64,000 nucleotides of DNA from Armatimonadota bacterium (GCA_017993055.1 JAGONM010000014.1:17978-81977), one strand, 5' to 3'. Positions 53,006 to 63,013 are shown, counted from the first letter of the stretch. Program-made: numbers and translations. Notes: generated by a model not told the origin, from the letters alone.

Positions 53006-53034
53006 TTGTGTTGTTACACAGTATGTGGTACAAT
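53006..53034 (+). promoter_or_regulatory. Promoter candidate for the 969-residue secreted protein
   Basis: TTGTGT, 17-base spacer, TACAAT, in the 246-base gap after the exopolysaccharide operon. The -35 is weak. The leader to the ATG at 53214 would be about 170 bases. Confidence 0.35.
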
Positions 53035-53213
53035 GCCAACATAGGTATTTTGCGTCCAGGGACGACGCTCAGTATCCTGCGGCTGCTGGAGCTATGACTG
53101 CCGTCCGGTCTCAGAACATCTCCGCACGGAATCAGGTCGCGGCTGCCGATGATTTGCGTAGAACCGCTTCAGGACGAGTTTGCGGTCACGCGTGAACGGA
53201 GGAGTCCCTTCCG

Positions 53214-56123
53214 ATGGCCGGAGTCTTCGAGAAGGCCGGTAGCCGTCAGTTTGCCCGTCTTCTTGCGCTCGTCTTCTGCATTCTTGCGCTCGCCTCTCCC
53301 TGTCGTTCGCAGCGGGTGCTCGTCGTGACGACCGAGCAGCCCTCTCCGGTTGCGGTCGCCTCCGACAACGGGCAGTTCGTTGTTACCGATCTGATCGGGG
53401 CCGGTCTGCCGTTCGACGTCGTCGGCTACAGCCGTTTCGTGACCATGCCTCTCGCCGGCCACGATGTCATCTTCCTGAACGGGCACACCTCGCCGGTCCC
53501 GGTCTCCGAAGTGGCGGCGAGATGCCAGGCGGCGGTCGGGGAGGGTCGCAAGGTCTTCATTACCGGGCAGTCGCCTTTCAAACGGTGGAGCCCGAGCGGT
53601 ACTCTGCTCGAGTACGTCAACTACTCATACTCCCTGTTCGGCGTATCCAACGGGGGCTACCGCCTGCTGACGGGGTCTCCGATTCTGCCGGAAGGCTTGG
53701 TGAAGGATTCGGTTGTCACCAGTGTTATTCTCAGCGGCTACTTCAACACCTATGACTTTGAGATGGCGCCGCCGGTCACGGTTACTGTGCAGGGCAAAAC
53801 CGTAGGTTTTCTCTGCGATCGAGGCGGCGCGATAGACGGGACTGCTCACAACCTGCTCAGCACGCTCGACGCCGGGAGAGTCGTCATGTACCTGAGATAC
53901 GCCGACCCCACGGTGATCGGCTTCGCCAACGACAGGACCGACGGGAAACCGATCGCATCATTCGAAGTGCATTGTGACACCACGAACAACCTGGCTGCAA
54001 TAGACGGCGTCAGCGCGCTTTCCCGCGACTTCGGCGTTCCGCTGGTGAACCTTCTCGTCTACGATAGGCTGAACGCCTGTTCGATAGCGAAGTGGAACGG
54101 ACTCGACAACCCTCTGATGACCATCGGTTCCCACTCGAGGACCCACCCCTCATCCTGGCCGATTGTCGAAGACGTGCTCCACGAGACCAGCGAAGCCCTG
54201 GCGGACCAGAATGCCGTCGTTCCCGCCACGGGGGGTTACTTCAACTTCTCGGGCGACATGGATCCGACCCCGGCTCAGATTGCGCTGATTCGGAATGCGG
54301 GTGTGCTGTTCGGGGCGGCAGGCAGTGATGCCAGGCAATACAGGCTTTCCACGGGTCAGTATGTGGACCTTCAGCGAATGCCCACTCGCAGGGTGTGGCT
54401 CTTCAACCTGGCCCAGACCGCAAGCACGTCCTACTACCCATCGCAGACGCTAGACAGCGACTGGCTCGTGTGGAAGAAAGGCAGGAACTTTGCATCCGAG
54501 ATCAAGGCCCAGTTCATGCAGAACGTCAAGTATGGACTCTACTCCTACGGCTACATCCATGACTACATGTTCAATCCCGACGGCAACTACTATACGAGCG
54601 GCATCCACATGTCCGCTCAGATTCGTTCGGCGATAGAGTACCTGTCCGGCCAGAACGTGGCGTTCATGCCTGCTGACCAACTGGTCGCCAGGCTCCAGGA
54701 CTACCTTGCCGGTTCTATCACCTGCACTCCGAGCCCTGATGGAGCAGTCACGGTAGTTGTGAACAGGCCTTGCGCGCTCGCGAATGAGGTCAAGATTGGA
54801 CTGAAGGACGGCCGGGTGCCGGTGGCCTCGGGGCCCTCCGTAATATCCCAGAGACTGACTGGTTTGGGCTTGTACGTCGCGCTCCAGCCGGAGGTGACAA
54901 GCAGTTTTCGGGTGGAGTGGGCTGCCGAGGCGCCGGCGCCTCCCGAGTTCGTCCAACTGGACAGCTTCGTCTCCAACTCGTCAATGGTCCGGTGGACTGC
55001 TCCGCTGGGCGGCATGCCCGTGCAGGAGTTCAAGTACGCCGTGGGTAGTTCCCCCGCTTCGGCGGATCTGGAGGACTGGACCTCAACCGGTCTGCAAGAC
55101 CACACGGTGCTTGCCCGAGCCCGTCTGACTCATGGGGGATCGTGCTACGTGTCGGTCAAGGACCTGGACGTGCGCGGCAGGTGGAGCGACCCTACGGTCT
55201 CGCCGTGCCTGACAATTGATCTGACGCCTCCTTCTCGCAGCCCGCTGGTCACGGACGATGGTCTGCAGCAAGTCGAGACCGACTACTTACACGCCCTGTG
55301 GACGGCCGAGGATCCGGAGTCGGGCATAGACAGGTATCAGTACGCGGTCGGCAGCAGTCCGGGCTCAAACGACGTCACGGATTGGACCTTCACTCGCGAA
55401 ACGGAGATCGCCGTTGGCAATCTCAATCTTGTGCCCGGTCGAGTCTACTACGTCTCGGTGCGTGCCAGGAACGGGGCTAGTCTCTGGAGCCCCGTCGGCA
55501 GTTCGGACGGCATCCTCGTGTTGCCCGATCCCTGCAAGCTTGGCGTGGCAAAGCGATGCGCCGACGGAATCACGGTCAGCATCGAGCCGGTGGTGGTGAC
55601 GGCCGCATTCCCGGGGAAATTCTACGTGGAGAGCCTCGACCGTTCCTCTGGCATTGAGGTCGTCTCATCAGACGCGGTCGAGGAAGGTCGCCTTGTTGCG
55701 GTCAGGGGTTGCATGGGTCGAGCCGATGGCGTGAGAGTCATCTCCGCCTCATCCGTCGATCCTATTGGCTGGGGTTCGGTGAGGCCCGTGTGTATGCTTG
55801 CGCGTTCCGTCGGCGGGACTCCCGACACAGTGTTGCCGGGTCCTTACAGTGGGACCGGCCTGAACAACGTCGGCCTTCTGGTAATGATCTCCGGACGCGT
55901 CACCGAGATCGGTCCGGACCACGTGTGTATCAGTGATGCATCACTGGGTGCTCGCGAGGTCGGTCCGAGGCATGTCAAGGTCATTGTCGCGCCGCCTTCA
56001 GATCTCTCGACAGGGCAGATCGTTCGAGCAACCGGCGTCTGCGGCCTCGAGACCGCAGACTCTGGCTCTGGCCCTGCGATCTTCACCCGGAGGGCCGACG
56101 ACCTCAAGAAGATCGTTCGCTGA
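53214..56123 (+). CDS. Secreted multi-domain protein: deacetylase-like fold, two FN3 domains, C-terminal OB-like domain
   Basis: 969 residues; the ATG has GGAGGAG 9 bases upstream. A signal peptide is visible (RLLALVFCILALASPCRSQ). Residues 35-220 form an alpha/beta region with flavodoxin/amidotransferase-like features (VLVVTTEQ, HDVIFLNGHTSP, GRKVFITGQSP). Residues 240-500 recall a NodB-type barrel (IASFEVHCDTTNNLAAIDG, MTIGSHSRTHPSSWPIV with SHSRTH matching the deacetylase metal motif). Two fibronectin-III repeats follow (about 580-675 and 685-775, each with YAVGSSP and YYVSVRAR- or CYVSVKDL-type strands). The end (about 780-969) resembles an OB-fold. It could be an exopolysaccharide-modifying enzyme, with PelA as a loose analogy; activity is inference. 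Confidence 0.7.
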   Translation: MAGVFEKAGSRQFARLLALVFCILALASPCRSQRVLVVTTEQPSPVAVASDNGQFVVTDLIGAGLPFDVVGYSRFVTMPLAGHDVIFLNGHTSPVPVSEVAARCQAAVGEGRKVFITGQSPFKRWSPSGTLLEYVNYSYSLFGVSNGGYRLLTGSPILPEGLVKDSVVTSVILSGYFNTYDFEMAPPVTVTVQGKTVGFLCDRGGAIDGTAHNLLSTLDAGRVVMYLRYADPTVIGFANDRTDGKPIASFEVHCDTTNNLAAIDGVSALSRDFGVPLVNLLVYDRLNACSIAKWNGLDNPLMTIGSHSRTHPSSWPIVEDVLHETSEALADQNAVVPATGGYFNFSGDMDPTPAQIALIRNAGVLFGAAGSDARQYRLSTGQYVDLQRMPTRRVWLFNLAQTASTSYYPSQTLDSDWLVWKKGRNFASEIKAQFMQNVKYGLYSYGYIHDYMFNPDGNYYTSGIHMSAQIRSAIEYLSGQNVAFMPADQLVARLQDYLAGSITCTPSPDGAVTVVVNRPCALANEVKIGLKDGRVPVASGPSVISQRLTGLGLYVALQPEVTSSFRVEWAAEAPAPPEFVQLDSFVSNSSMVRWTAPLGGMPVQEFKYAVGSSPASADLEDWTSTGLQDHTVLARARLTHGGSCYVSVKDLDVRGRWSDPTVSPCLTIDLTPPSRSPLVTDDGLQQVETDYLHALWTAEDPESGIDRYQYAVGSSPGSNDVTDWTFTRETEIAVGNLNLVPGRVYYVSVRARNGASLWSPVGSSDGILVLPDPCKLGVAKRCADGITVSIEPVVVTAAFPGKFYVESLDRSSGIEVVSSDAVEEGRLVAVRGCMGRADGVRVISASSVDPIGWGSVRPVCMLARSVGGTPDTVLPGPYSGTGLNNVGLLVMISGRVTEIGPDHVCISDASLGAREVGPRHVKVIVAPPSDLSTGQIVRATGVCGLETADSGSGPAIFTRRADDLKKIVR

Positions 56124-56254
56124 CGCTGCTTTCCTCCCTCTCATTCCGTCGCGCCGTCTGCAGATGTGCTTTCCCTGCTCCGATAATGGAGACTGGAGGC
56201 TGGCCGGTCGTGAGAACCGGATGGCCAGCGCCTCATGGGAGGCACATCGAAGAA

Positions 56255-56473
56255 ATGGGCATCTCCATTCTGACGGTATGTACCGTCATACTCGCGGCTC
56301 TCGGGTTCGCGGCCCTGGGACTCCTGCTCGTGACCGCCGCGGTGAACTGCCGCGCCGAGGACGAGCACTGGGACCGTTTCTGGACGGAGACCCCGACGGC
56401 ATGCCTCGGCTCATCGGGGTCCGCGGAGGTCGAGGGTGTTGAGATTCCCTTCGAACTGCGGCTGGCTGCCTGA
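56255..56473 (+). CDS. Small single-pass membrane protein, 72 residues
   Basis: Not recognised. One hydrophobic helix (ILTVCTVILAALGFAALGLLLVTAAV) close to the N-terminus, then an acidic tail with DEHWDRFWTETP. GGGAGG lies 12 bases before the ATG, a little far. An upstream in-frame ATG at 56186 would add 23 residues with no clear role. Short, but the membrane segment and ribosome-binding site support it. Confidence 0.45.
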   Translation: MGISILTVCTVILAALGFAALGLLLVTAAVNCRAEDEHWDRFWTETPTACLGSSGSAEVEGVEIPFELRLAA

Positions 56474-56495
56474 CGGTTGGAACGACCGGTGACCG

Positions 56496-56597
56496 ATGGC
56501 ACGAGCAGCCGTCCTGAGAGCCGCGTTGGTCGTCGCCGCCCGGATCGTATTCCTCCTGGCTCTCGTCCAGCAGATCGGCCCCGCCACGCGCTGGTAG
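56496..56597 (+). CDS. Possible 33-residue hydrophobic peptide
   Basis: MARAAVLRAALVVAARIVFL and then LALVQQIGPATRW. Hydrophobic and short, 22 bases after the previous small gene, with only a weak ribosome-binding site. It could be a chance frame in GC-rich DNA. Confidence 0.2.
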   Translation: MARAAVLRAALVVAARIVFLLALVQQIGPATRW

Positions 56598-56727
56598 GCG
56601 GGTCGGTCAAGGTGATTGCCGGCGCGGCCATCTTCACGCCGATGGAGATGGCCGTTCTTGTTGTCCGGGAAGGTCGCATTGTCGAGAGTCGGATGCGCTC
56701 TCGTTCACCCTCGTCAGCCGCGCTTTG

Positions 56728-56736
56728 TGATATAAT
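56728..56736 (+). promoter_or_regulatory. Extended -10 promoter of the histidine kinase operon
   Basis: TGATATAAT: a full -10 consensus with the TGN extension, 33 bases before the kinase ATG. No good -35 is present, as is normal for extended -10 promoters. Confidence 0.6.
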
Positions 56737-56768
56737 CTGCACGTTGAGGCTCACTTTTGGGGACAGGC

Positions 56769-59465
56769 ATGCCCGATTCGTCCGCGAGAAAGCGCATAGA
56801 AGAAGTCACCGCGATCTACGAGATCAGCCAGGCGATCGGCAACACACAGATAGACGACCTGCTGAGGCTGATCACCGAGAAGGCGGCTGCCGTCATGGAC
56901 GCGCAGGCCTGCTCGCTGATGCTCAAGGATCCGCATCGCGACGAGATGGTTATCAAGGCGAGTTTCGGGCTCTCCGTCGAGATCGTCGAGGAGACTCGAG
57001 TCGCCTACGGAGAGGGCATCGCTGGCCGGGTCGCGCAGTCCGGCGAGCCGATGCTCCTCACGAACCTGCGGGACGATCCCCGTTTCGCCGGAGCCGAGAT
57101 CACTCCCCGCCCCGACATCGTGTCTTCCATCTGCGTCCCTCTCAAGGATGAGGAGGGGGGTGTCAACGGAGTCCTCAGCATCCGCCGCATCTCGCCCGCC
57201 TCCGAGTTCACAGGCGACGACGTCAAGCTGTTCAGCGTGTTCGCGAGCCAAGCCGCTCTTGCGATATCGAACGCCCGTCTCTACCAGAGCCTCAAGGATC
57301 GCGTGCAGGAACTCTCGAGCCTGTACGAGATGAGCAACGATCTCAGCAATGCCTACAGCCTGGAGAATGCGGTCGGCACCCTGGTCCGTCTCGCGGCTCA
57401 GGTTACCGGCGATGTCTCTTCCATGCTCCTGCTGATGGATGGCCGTTCGGACTCCGCGGTTCGCGTGTGGTCCTCGTCGTCCGTGCCGGCCAGACTGCGC
57501 AGATCAGTGCCCGGCATGATCAATGATGAGGCGATCGCGTGGCTTCACCGGCACAGGGAGCCGCGCAGCCTGGTTGCAGGCGCGGGCGGGCGATGGCCGG
57601 AGTCGCTCAGGCCGCTCGCGGATGCGCTCGGCAAGTCGTTCTCGCGCATCAATCTCGTGCCGCTGGTGGCCGAGGATGCCGTGATCGGAGTCCTCATGCT
57701 CGGCAGCAACGGCCGCCCGCCGGAGAAGCGGCGGATTCGCCTGCTCTCGATCGTGGCTTCCCAGGCGGCAAGCATCATCAAGAACGCCAGCAGGTACGAG
57801 GAGCAGATCGAGCAGAAGTCGCTGGAGCTCTCCGCGCTCTATCAGCTCTCCGAGCGGATATCCACCGCGGGCAGCCCGAAGGAAGCCTTCGATTCGATTC
57901 TAGACATCGTGCGCGGCATCGTCTGGTACGACGAGAGCTTCATCTACACGGTGGACTACGATCGTTCCCTTCTTGTCGAGCAGGCCTGCCGAAGCGTGGA
58001 AACGCCCGAATGTCCGGCCGAGGGGATTCCCCTCGACGGCGACAGCGTCGGCAGTTGGGCGATTCGAGAGCGGAAGGCTCTCGTGTCGCGCGACGTTCGG
58101 AGAGACCCAAGGTTCCGCTCACTCGAGAGTATGCGGGGCAGGGCGGTCCGTTCGCTCATGGCCATCCCTTTGATAGTCCAGGATGAGGTGGTAGGGGTGC
58201 TGAGTGTGCACAGCTACGCGCCCAATGCCTACACTGAGGAGAACGTCAAGATTCTTTCGGTGATCGCGTCGCAGGCGGCCGCGCTGTACAAAGAACTCGA
58301 AGCTCTCGCCGCACTCGCCAGCTACACGGACAACATTCTGCGCAGCATCGCGGCCGGCGTGTTGACCCTCGACCGCGAGGGCCGGGTGCTGACCTGGAAC
58401 AAGGCCGCCGAGGACATCACATCCATATATGCGTCTGACGTCACCGGCCTGCATTTCTCGGACGTCGTGGAGAAGCTGGACATCTCTCCGGCCGACAGGG
58501 CGCGTACCGCCGATGCCGTCCGCCGGGTCCTGGATAGCGGGCAGAAATATCTCGGCTACAAGCTGGAGTACCACGGCCTCGACGGCAACGTCGCGTATAT
58601 CAACATGAACATCGCCCAGCTCCGCGATCACGTCGGCGAGATGCTCGGGGTCGTCATCATATTCGAGGACGTCACGCGCGAGATCAGCATGGAGAACGAG
58701 ATGCGCCGCATCTCGGAGCTGGCGGCGATCGGGCAGCTCGCGGCCAGCATCGCCCACGAACTGCGCAACCCGCTGAGTTCGATAAAGGGCGCAGCGCAGT
58801 ACATACGCAATGAGTATGAGGACCACGCCACGATGTGCGAGTTCCTCGATATCATCATCGAGGAAGTGAACGTGCTGAACAGGATCGCCACCGAGTTCCT
58901 CGACTTCGCGCGGCCGACGAGGTTCAACCTCAGAGAAACCGACGTGAACGACGTGCTCTTCAGACTCCTTCAGTTCATGCAGATGGACATAAGCAAGTCC
59001 CGGGTCGAAGTCGAGCAGAATCTCGCATACGATGTGCCGAGGGTGGTCGCGGACGACAAGCAGATCGAGCAGGTCTTTCGCAACATCATCCTCAATGCCA
59101 TTCAGGCGATGCCCGAAGGAGGCCGACTCTCGGTTGTCACGTCTGCCGAGCCGGACGGGGTGCAGATCGCCGTTTCAGATACGGGCATCGGCATCGCGGA
59201 AGAGCATCAGCCGCAGATATTCGTGCCCTTCTTCACCACTCGTACCAAGGGTACCGGCCTCGGTCTGGCGATCGTCAACAAGATAGTCGAGAACCACGGC
59301 GGACGGATCGGAGTCCAGAGCCGGGTAGGAGAGGGAACAACCTTCCGCATATTCCTGCCTCTGTGCGGCGACAGGGCTCGAGCCGCTCTCGAGCAGGCCG
59401 AGAGTGCCGTCCAGATGGGCGAAGAAGAGTACGCGAGACGCGGGCAGAGGCCCACGGATGGCTAG
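56769..59465 (+). CDS. Soluble histidine kinase with three GAF domains and one PAS domain
   Basis: 898 residues from ATG 56769. Domains in order: GAF1 (about 20-165, with [17 protein letters not shown] and SICVPL), GAF2 (about 185-335), GAF3 (about 355-505, with [19 protein letters not shown]), PAS (about 520-640, [22 protein letters not shown]), HisKA (His663 in [16 protein letters not shown]) and HATPase (N box [15 protein letters not shown]1 DTGIGI, F FVPFFTT, G2 GTGLGLA). No membrane segment, so it senses a cytoplasmic signal. It is 14 bases upstream of the sigma-54 activator gene, its expected partner. Exosortase loci often include a GAF-bearing kinase and sigma-54 regulator (PrsK/PrsR); this pair is analogous but not clearly orthologous. 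Confidence 0.93.
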   Translation: MPDSSARKRIEEVTAIYEISQAIGNTQIDDLLRLITEKAAAVMDAQACSLMLKDPHRDEMVIKASFGLSVEIVEETRVAYGEGIAGRVAQSGEPMLLTNLRDDPRFAGAEITPRPDIVSSICVPLKDEEGGVNGVLSIRRISPASEFTGDDVKLFSVFASQAALAISNARLYQSLKDRVQELSSLYEMSNDLSNAYSLENAVGTLVRLAAQVTGDVSSMLLLMDGRSDSAVRVWSSSSVPARLRRSVPGMINDEAIAWLHRHREPRSLVAGAGGRWPESLRPLADALGKSFSRINLVPLVAEDAVIGVLMLGSNGRPPEKRRIRLLSIVASQAASIIKNASRYEEQIEQKSLELSALYQLSERISTAGSPKEAFDSILDIVRGIVWYDESFIYTVDYDRSLLVEQACRSVETPECPAEGIPLDGDSVGSWAIRERKALVSRDVRRDPRFRSLESMRGRAVRSLMAIPLIVQDEVVGVLSVHSYAPNAYTEENVKILSVIASQAAALYKELEALAALASYTDNILRSIAAGVLTLDREGRVLTWNKAAEDITSIYASDVTGLHFSDVVEKLDISPADRARTADAVRRVLDSGQKYLGYKLEYHGLDGNVAYINMNIAQLRDHVGEMLGVVIIFEDVTREISMENEMRRISELAAIGQLAASIAHELRNPLSSIKGAAQYIRNEYEDHATMCEFLDIIIEEVNVLNRIATEFLDFARPTRFNLRETDVNDVLFRLLQFMQMDISKSRVEVEQNLAYDVPRVVADDKQIEQVFRNIILNAIQAMPEGGRLSVVTSAEPDGVQIAVSDTGIGIAEEHQPQIFVPFFTTRTKGTGLGLAIVNKIVENHGGRIGVQSRVGEGTTFRIFLPLCGDRARAALEQAESAVQMGEEEYARRGQRPTDG

Positions 59466-59479
59466 TGAAAGGGTGTGTC

Positions 59480-60682
59480 ATGGACGAAAAGAAATCCCTG
59501 CTGATAGTTGACGATGAACCGAATATCCGGCGTGTGCTGGAGGCCGTCTTCACCAAAGACGGCTATCAGGTTCGAACCGCCGAGAACGGGCGCAAGGCCC
59601 TCGACATCGTGGCGACCGAGCCGGGCCTCAACGTCGTCATCTGCGACCTGATTATGCCCGACATGAACGGCGTCGAGGTGCTCGAGGCGGCGAAGGAGAT
59701 CAACCCGAGGCTCTCGTTGGTCATGATCACCGCCCACGGCACCATAAAGACCGCCGTTGACGCCATGAAACTCGGCGCGTTCGACTACATCACCAAACCG
59801 TTCGACATGGACGAGATCAAGCTGGTCGTCAAGAACGCGCTGGAGAGGAGCCGGCTTCTCGAAGAGAACGTCGAACTCAGGCAGGAACTCAAGTCGCGGT
59901 ACAAGTTCGACAACATCGTCGGTAGCAGTGGCAAGATGCAGGAGGTCTACAGGATCATCGAGCGGGTCGCCGCCAGCAACGCTACCGTGCTAATCCGCGG
60001 AGAGAGCGGGACCGGCAAGGAACTGATCGCCCGCGCCATACACTATAACAGCCCGCGTGCGCAGAAGCCGTTCATAGCAGTTTCATGCGCGGCCCTGCCC
60101 GAGACCCTCCTCGAGAGCGAGCTGTTCGGCCACGAGAAAGGCTCGTTCACCGGCGCGACGGGCCAGAAGATCGGCCGGTTCGAGCTTGCCACTCAGGGCA
60201 CGCTCTTTCTCGACGAGATTCCCGAGGTTTCGCCCGGCGTGCAGGTAAAGCTTCTCCGCGCGCTTCAGGAACGCGAGTTCGAGCGTGTCGGAGGCACGAA
60301 GACCGTCAAGGTAGATGTCCGGCTGATTGCGGCCACGAACCGCGATCTCGAGCAACTCGTCGCGGACGGGGTCTTTCGCGCTGATCTGTACTACCGCCTG
60401 CAGGTGATCCAGGTCTTCCTGCCGTCCCTCAGGGAGCGCATGGAGGACATCGCGCCGCTGGTCGAGCACTTCATCCAGAAGTTCAACAAGGAGAACGGCA
60501 AGGCCGTGAAGTTCCTCAGCCCCGAGGCGATGGATCTGGTCATGAAGTACGAGTGGCCGGGGAATATCCGCGAGCTTGAGAATGCGATAGAGCGATGCGT
60601 AGTCCTAGCCGACCCCGCGTCCGACCTGGTGACGCCGGATCTGCTCCCGTTCGCGGTTCAGGCCGCCGGCGAGAGGTCCTGA
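59480..60682 (+). CDS. NtrC-type sigma-54 response regulator lacking a DNA-binding domain
   Basis: 400 residues; the usual length is 440 to 480. The receiver (1-120) has Asp11/Asp12, phospho-acceptor Asp56, Thr84 and Lys106. The AAA+ sigma-54 interaction domain (about 144-375) has Walker A GESGTGKE, the loop GSFTGA (221-226; usually GAFTGA), Walker [10 protein letters not shown] and the WPGNIREL sensor II. The chain ends 32 residues after sensor II ([15 protein letters not shown]) with no Fis-type helix-turn-helix. I checked the frames beyond the stop and found no displaced HTH, so this is not a simple recent frameshift. Such activators (FlgR, CtcC) act without enhancer binding. It should activate sigma-54 promoters such as those at 60795 and 30141. 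Confidence 0.92.
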   Translation: MDEKKSLLIVDDEPNIRRVLEAVFTKDGYQVRTAENGRKALDIVATEPGLNVVICDLIMPDMNGVEVLEAAKEINPRLSLVMITAHGTIKTAVDAMKLGAFDYITKPFDMDEIKLVVKNALERSRLLEENVELRQELKSRYKFDNIVGSSGKMQEVYRIIERVAASNATVLIRGESGTGKELIARAIHYNSPRAQKPFIAVSCAALPETLLESELFGHEKGSFTGATGQKIGRFELATQGTLFLDEIPEVSPGVQVKLLRALQEREFERVGGTKTVKVDVRLIAATNRDLEQLVADGVFRADLYYRLQVIQVFLPSLRERMEDIAPLVEHFIQKFNKENGKAVKFLSPEAMDLVMKYEWPGNIRELENAIERCVVLADPASDLVTPDLLPFAVQAAGERS

Positions 60683-60794
60683 CGACCGAAGCATTCTCGG
60701 ATCACGGGCGGCGCCGTCCTCTATGTTCGAGTCCCCCGTCAGGGCATCAGGACTGGCCAAAAAAAAGTGCCCAGTTTGTCGCCAATGCCCTCAA

Positions 60795-60810
60795 TGGCAC
60801 GGTTTATGCA
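60795..60810 (+). promoter_or_regulatory. Sigma-54 promoter of the REC-PilZ gene
   Basis: TGGCACG-N4-ATGCA against the consensus TGGCACG-N4-TTGCA: only one base differs, and the GG/GC spacing is exact. It is 120 bases before the REC-PilZ ATG and 113 bases after the stop of the sigma-54 activator. Confidence 0.75.
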
Positions 60811-60929
60811 ATAACAAGAGGTGACAGCAACGCGAGGATACGTCCGAAGCATTTGTGAACGGGCGATGATTGATGTCCCGGCTGGATTTCCCTTCAGCCC
60901 GGATGACGTGCTGTTGGAGGCTTGGGGAA

Positions 60930-61982
60930 ATGATCAACAAACGTAGAATACTCGTCGCGGACGATGAGACCAATCTGTGCCGCATACTGGAAGCCGAACT
61001 CCGCAAGGCCGGCTACGAAGTCACCGCGGTGCACGATGGTTCTGAAGCGGTCGAAGCAGTCAAGAACAGCGAGTTCGACCTTGTCATCATGGACGTCAAG
61101 ATGCCCGTGATGGACGGTATCAGTGCGCTTCAGCATATCCGACGCGATGGAAAAGACATGCCCATCATCATCATGACGGCCTACGAGAGCCACGACACCA
61201 TGGCCAGCGCGCTCTCCGTGGGCGCCACCGCCTGCGTCAACAAGCCGTTCGATCTGCACAGCCTCGCGGCTCTGGTCAAGGCAACTCTCGATGATGGGAT
61301 CGGCCAGAAGGCGTTCAACTGGTCCGGCTCCGTGCGCACGGTTCTGTTCAACCAGAACCAGCCGCTCGTCCTCGAGATTCACGACGGCGAGTGCGTCGGT
61401 CAGTACCACAGCCGTATCGCGGAGAAGGACGACCGCACGCTTACTATTACCTGCCCCTCGGGGATATCCGGTGGGGCATGCCTCAAACCGGGGTCGGCGG
61501 TCTCCATCGGGTTCGCCGGCGAGGACGCGTTCTACAGCTTCGAGACGTCGGTGCTCGCGGTTAGAGACGTCTTCGAGGCGATGATTGTCGTCGGCAAGCC
61601 TGCCGTCATCTACCGCGTGCAGCGCAGGAAGCATCCCCGCATGCCGGCACGCATTGCGGTGGATATGGCCCTCGTCGAGAAGAATCCTCATTCCGAAGTG
61701 CCGAGTGTCGGTCCCGTCTGCAGGGTCCTCACCCAGGACATCGGCGCCGGGGGTCTCAAGATCATCACGGAACAGCGATTCCAGACCGGAGCGACGGTGA
61801 AGATCCAGGCGTCCGGCATCCCGGGCCTCGATGAGTTCTCCGGAACCGGCAGGATCACGCGTGCCATACTCGTATCCAGCAACGGTCACGAGGACTGGGA
61901 GTACGGCGTGCAGTTCACCAAGGTGGACGACGAGCAGCGCCACACCCTTGCCCGCGCGGTTGAGGCCGGCGCGATTGCCTGA
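60930..61982 (+). CDS. Response regulator with C-terminal PilZ domain
   Basis: 350 residues from ATG 60930, with GGAGG 10 bases upstream. The receiver (1-120) has Asp11/12, phospho-acceptor Asp55, Thr in MTAYES and Lys in NKPFD. A flagellar-brake-like beta domain (about 130-225) precedes PilZ (about 225-345), which has the RxxxR c-di-GMP motif (RKHPR) and a degenerate D-x-S-x-x-G motif (DIGAGG, with Gly for Ser). It thus joins phosphorelay input to c-di-GMP binding. It lies behind a sigma-54 promoter and right after the kinase/activator pair. It may control exopolysaccharide output or motility; targets are inference. Confidence 0.9.
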   Translation: MINKRRILVADDETNLCRILEAELRKAGYEVTAVHDGSEAVEAVKNSEFDLVIMDVKMPVMDGISALQHIRRDGKDMPIIIMTAYESHDTMASALSVGATACVNKPFDLHSLAALVKATLDDGIGQKAFNWSGSVRTVLFNQNQPLVLEIHDGECVGQYHSRIAEKDDRTLTITCPSGISGGACLKPGSAVSIGFAGEDAFYSFETSVLAVRDVFEAMIVVGKPAVIYRVQRRKHPRMPARIAVDMALVEKNPHSEVPSVGPVCRVLTQDIGAGGLKIITEQRFQTGATVKIQASGIPGLDEFSGTGRITRAILVSSNGHEDWEYGVQFTKVDDEQRHTLARAVEAGAIA

Positions 61983-62009
61983 TATACCGTCCGACTTACC
62001 TCCTTCATC

Positions 62010-62041
62010 GAGCCCCGCGCTTCACTCGAGGCGCGGGGCTC
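62010..62041 (+). terminator. Hairpin terminator after the REC-PilZ gene
   Basis: Eleven perfect G/C-rich pairs (GAGCCCCGCGC with its complement) around a 10-base loop, 28 bases past the stop. The T-run is short. Confidence 0.7.
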
Positions 62042-62109
62042 TCATACGAGTAGGCCGCAGACTGCAGACCGACTGCCCCGGAGCTGTCCAGCTTCCGGTC
62101 TATCCCCGA

Positions 62110-62138
62110 TTGACTTGCATCTGCCCCGATGCTATACT
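62110..62138 (+). promoter_or_regulatory. Sigma-70-type promoter of the zinc-ribbon protein gene
   Basis: TTGACT, exactly 17 bases, TATACT; about 36 bases before the ATG at 62174. Confidence 0.72.
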
Positions 62139-62173
62139 CGAACCGACGGCACGATCTGTAGGGAGGCATTCTC

Positions 62174-63010
62174 ATGGAGTGCGGCAAGTGCGGAACCGAA
62201 ATCCCGCCCGGATCGAGATTCTGTCCGGGTTGTGGCGCTCCTGCGTCGCGCGAGGTCTTCCAGACGACAGGCGCCCAGCCTGCCGCAACGGACAAAAAGA
62301 AGGTCGCGTTGGTCGCCGCTGCGGTCGGATTGTGCGTAGCCGCCGTGATCGCCGCCTTCCTCTTGAGGGGCCCCCGCGTCACCGATCAGGGGCCGACCTC
62401 AGCCCCGATCCAGCCTCCGGTTCTGAATACGGAAACCGCCCCCCCGGCCAGACAGCCGGGAGTCCTGCAGTCGCCGACGACCGAGGCCAAACAGCCCGAG
62501 AAGAAGGAAGTCCCCGAAGAGGTCGTCAAGTACCTGGAGCACCTCAAGAAGGTGGAGCAGTACCGCCAGACCGTCTACTCTAAGGAACTCCAGTCCGTTA
62601 TGGCCGATGCTTCCGACGCAATAATGAAGGCGCTTCCCTTTGACTGGGACGAGGACGGCGCGAAGAGCCCGACGGACAACCTGGCGAAGAAGTCCATGGA
62701 TTTCACCCGCGAGTGGCAGCAGGTTTCGGCCTACTTCCTGCAGATGCCTGCGCCGCCCGACTGCGGGCCGCTCGGTCAGAAGTACTACGAGTCGCTCAGT
62801 ACGTTCATCGTATTCATGGGCAAGTTCCAGGCGGCCGTCAGCAAGAACGACATCGCGGGACTGAACTCCGTCAAAGCCGACGCGGGCACGTTGGACAAGA
62901 AGTTCACTGCGGCGGACGCGGAGTTGGCGAAGGTCTGTGACAAGTTCGGGCTGGAGAAGACCTTCAGCATCCGCGGCGATGCCGGTCAGACGCCGGTCTT
63001 CGGGTTCTAG
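62174..63010 (+). CDS. Zinc-ribbon membrane protein
   Basis: 278 residues. An N-terminal zinc ribbon (CGKCGTEIPPGSRFCPGCG, four Cys in two CxxC pairs, 3-21) faces the cytoplasm. It is followed by a membrane helix (VALVAAAVGLCVAAVIAAFLL, about 44-64), a Pro-rich linker (about 65-110) and a helical periplasmic or surface domain of about 165 residues, without a family I recognise. This zinc-ribbon plus single-helix layout is common for proteins of unknown function in diverse bacteria. GGGAGG precedes the ATG. The RmlD gene follows after 3 bases. Confidence 0.8.
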   Translation: MECGKCGTEIPPGSRFCPGCGAPASREVFQTTGAQPAATDKKKVALVAAAVGLCVAAVIAAFLLRGPRVTDQGPTSAPIQPPVLNTETAPPARQPGVLQSPTTEAKQPEKKEVPEEVVKYLEHLKKVEQYRQTVYSKELQSVMADASDAIMKALPFDWDEDGAKSPTDNLAKKSMDFTREWQQVSAYFLQMPAPPDCGPLGQKYYESLSTFIVFMGKFQAAVSKNDIAGLNSVKADAGTLDKKFTAADAELAKVCDKFGLEKTFSIRGDAGQTPVFGF

Positions 63011-63013
63011 CAC

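Noticed and set aside
56477..57151. A 224-codon frame between the small membrane ORF and the kinase
   Set aside because: It runs through the kinase promoter and gene in the wrong frame, with no protein-like features.
58835..59479. Upstream part of a 615-codon frame reading into the sigma-54 activator
   Set aside because: It overlaps the kinase gene out of frame; the receiver domain begins at 59480 with its own ribosome-binding site.
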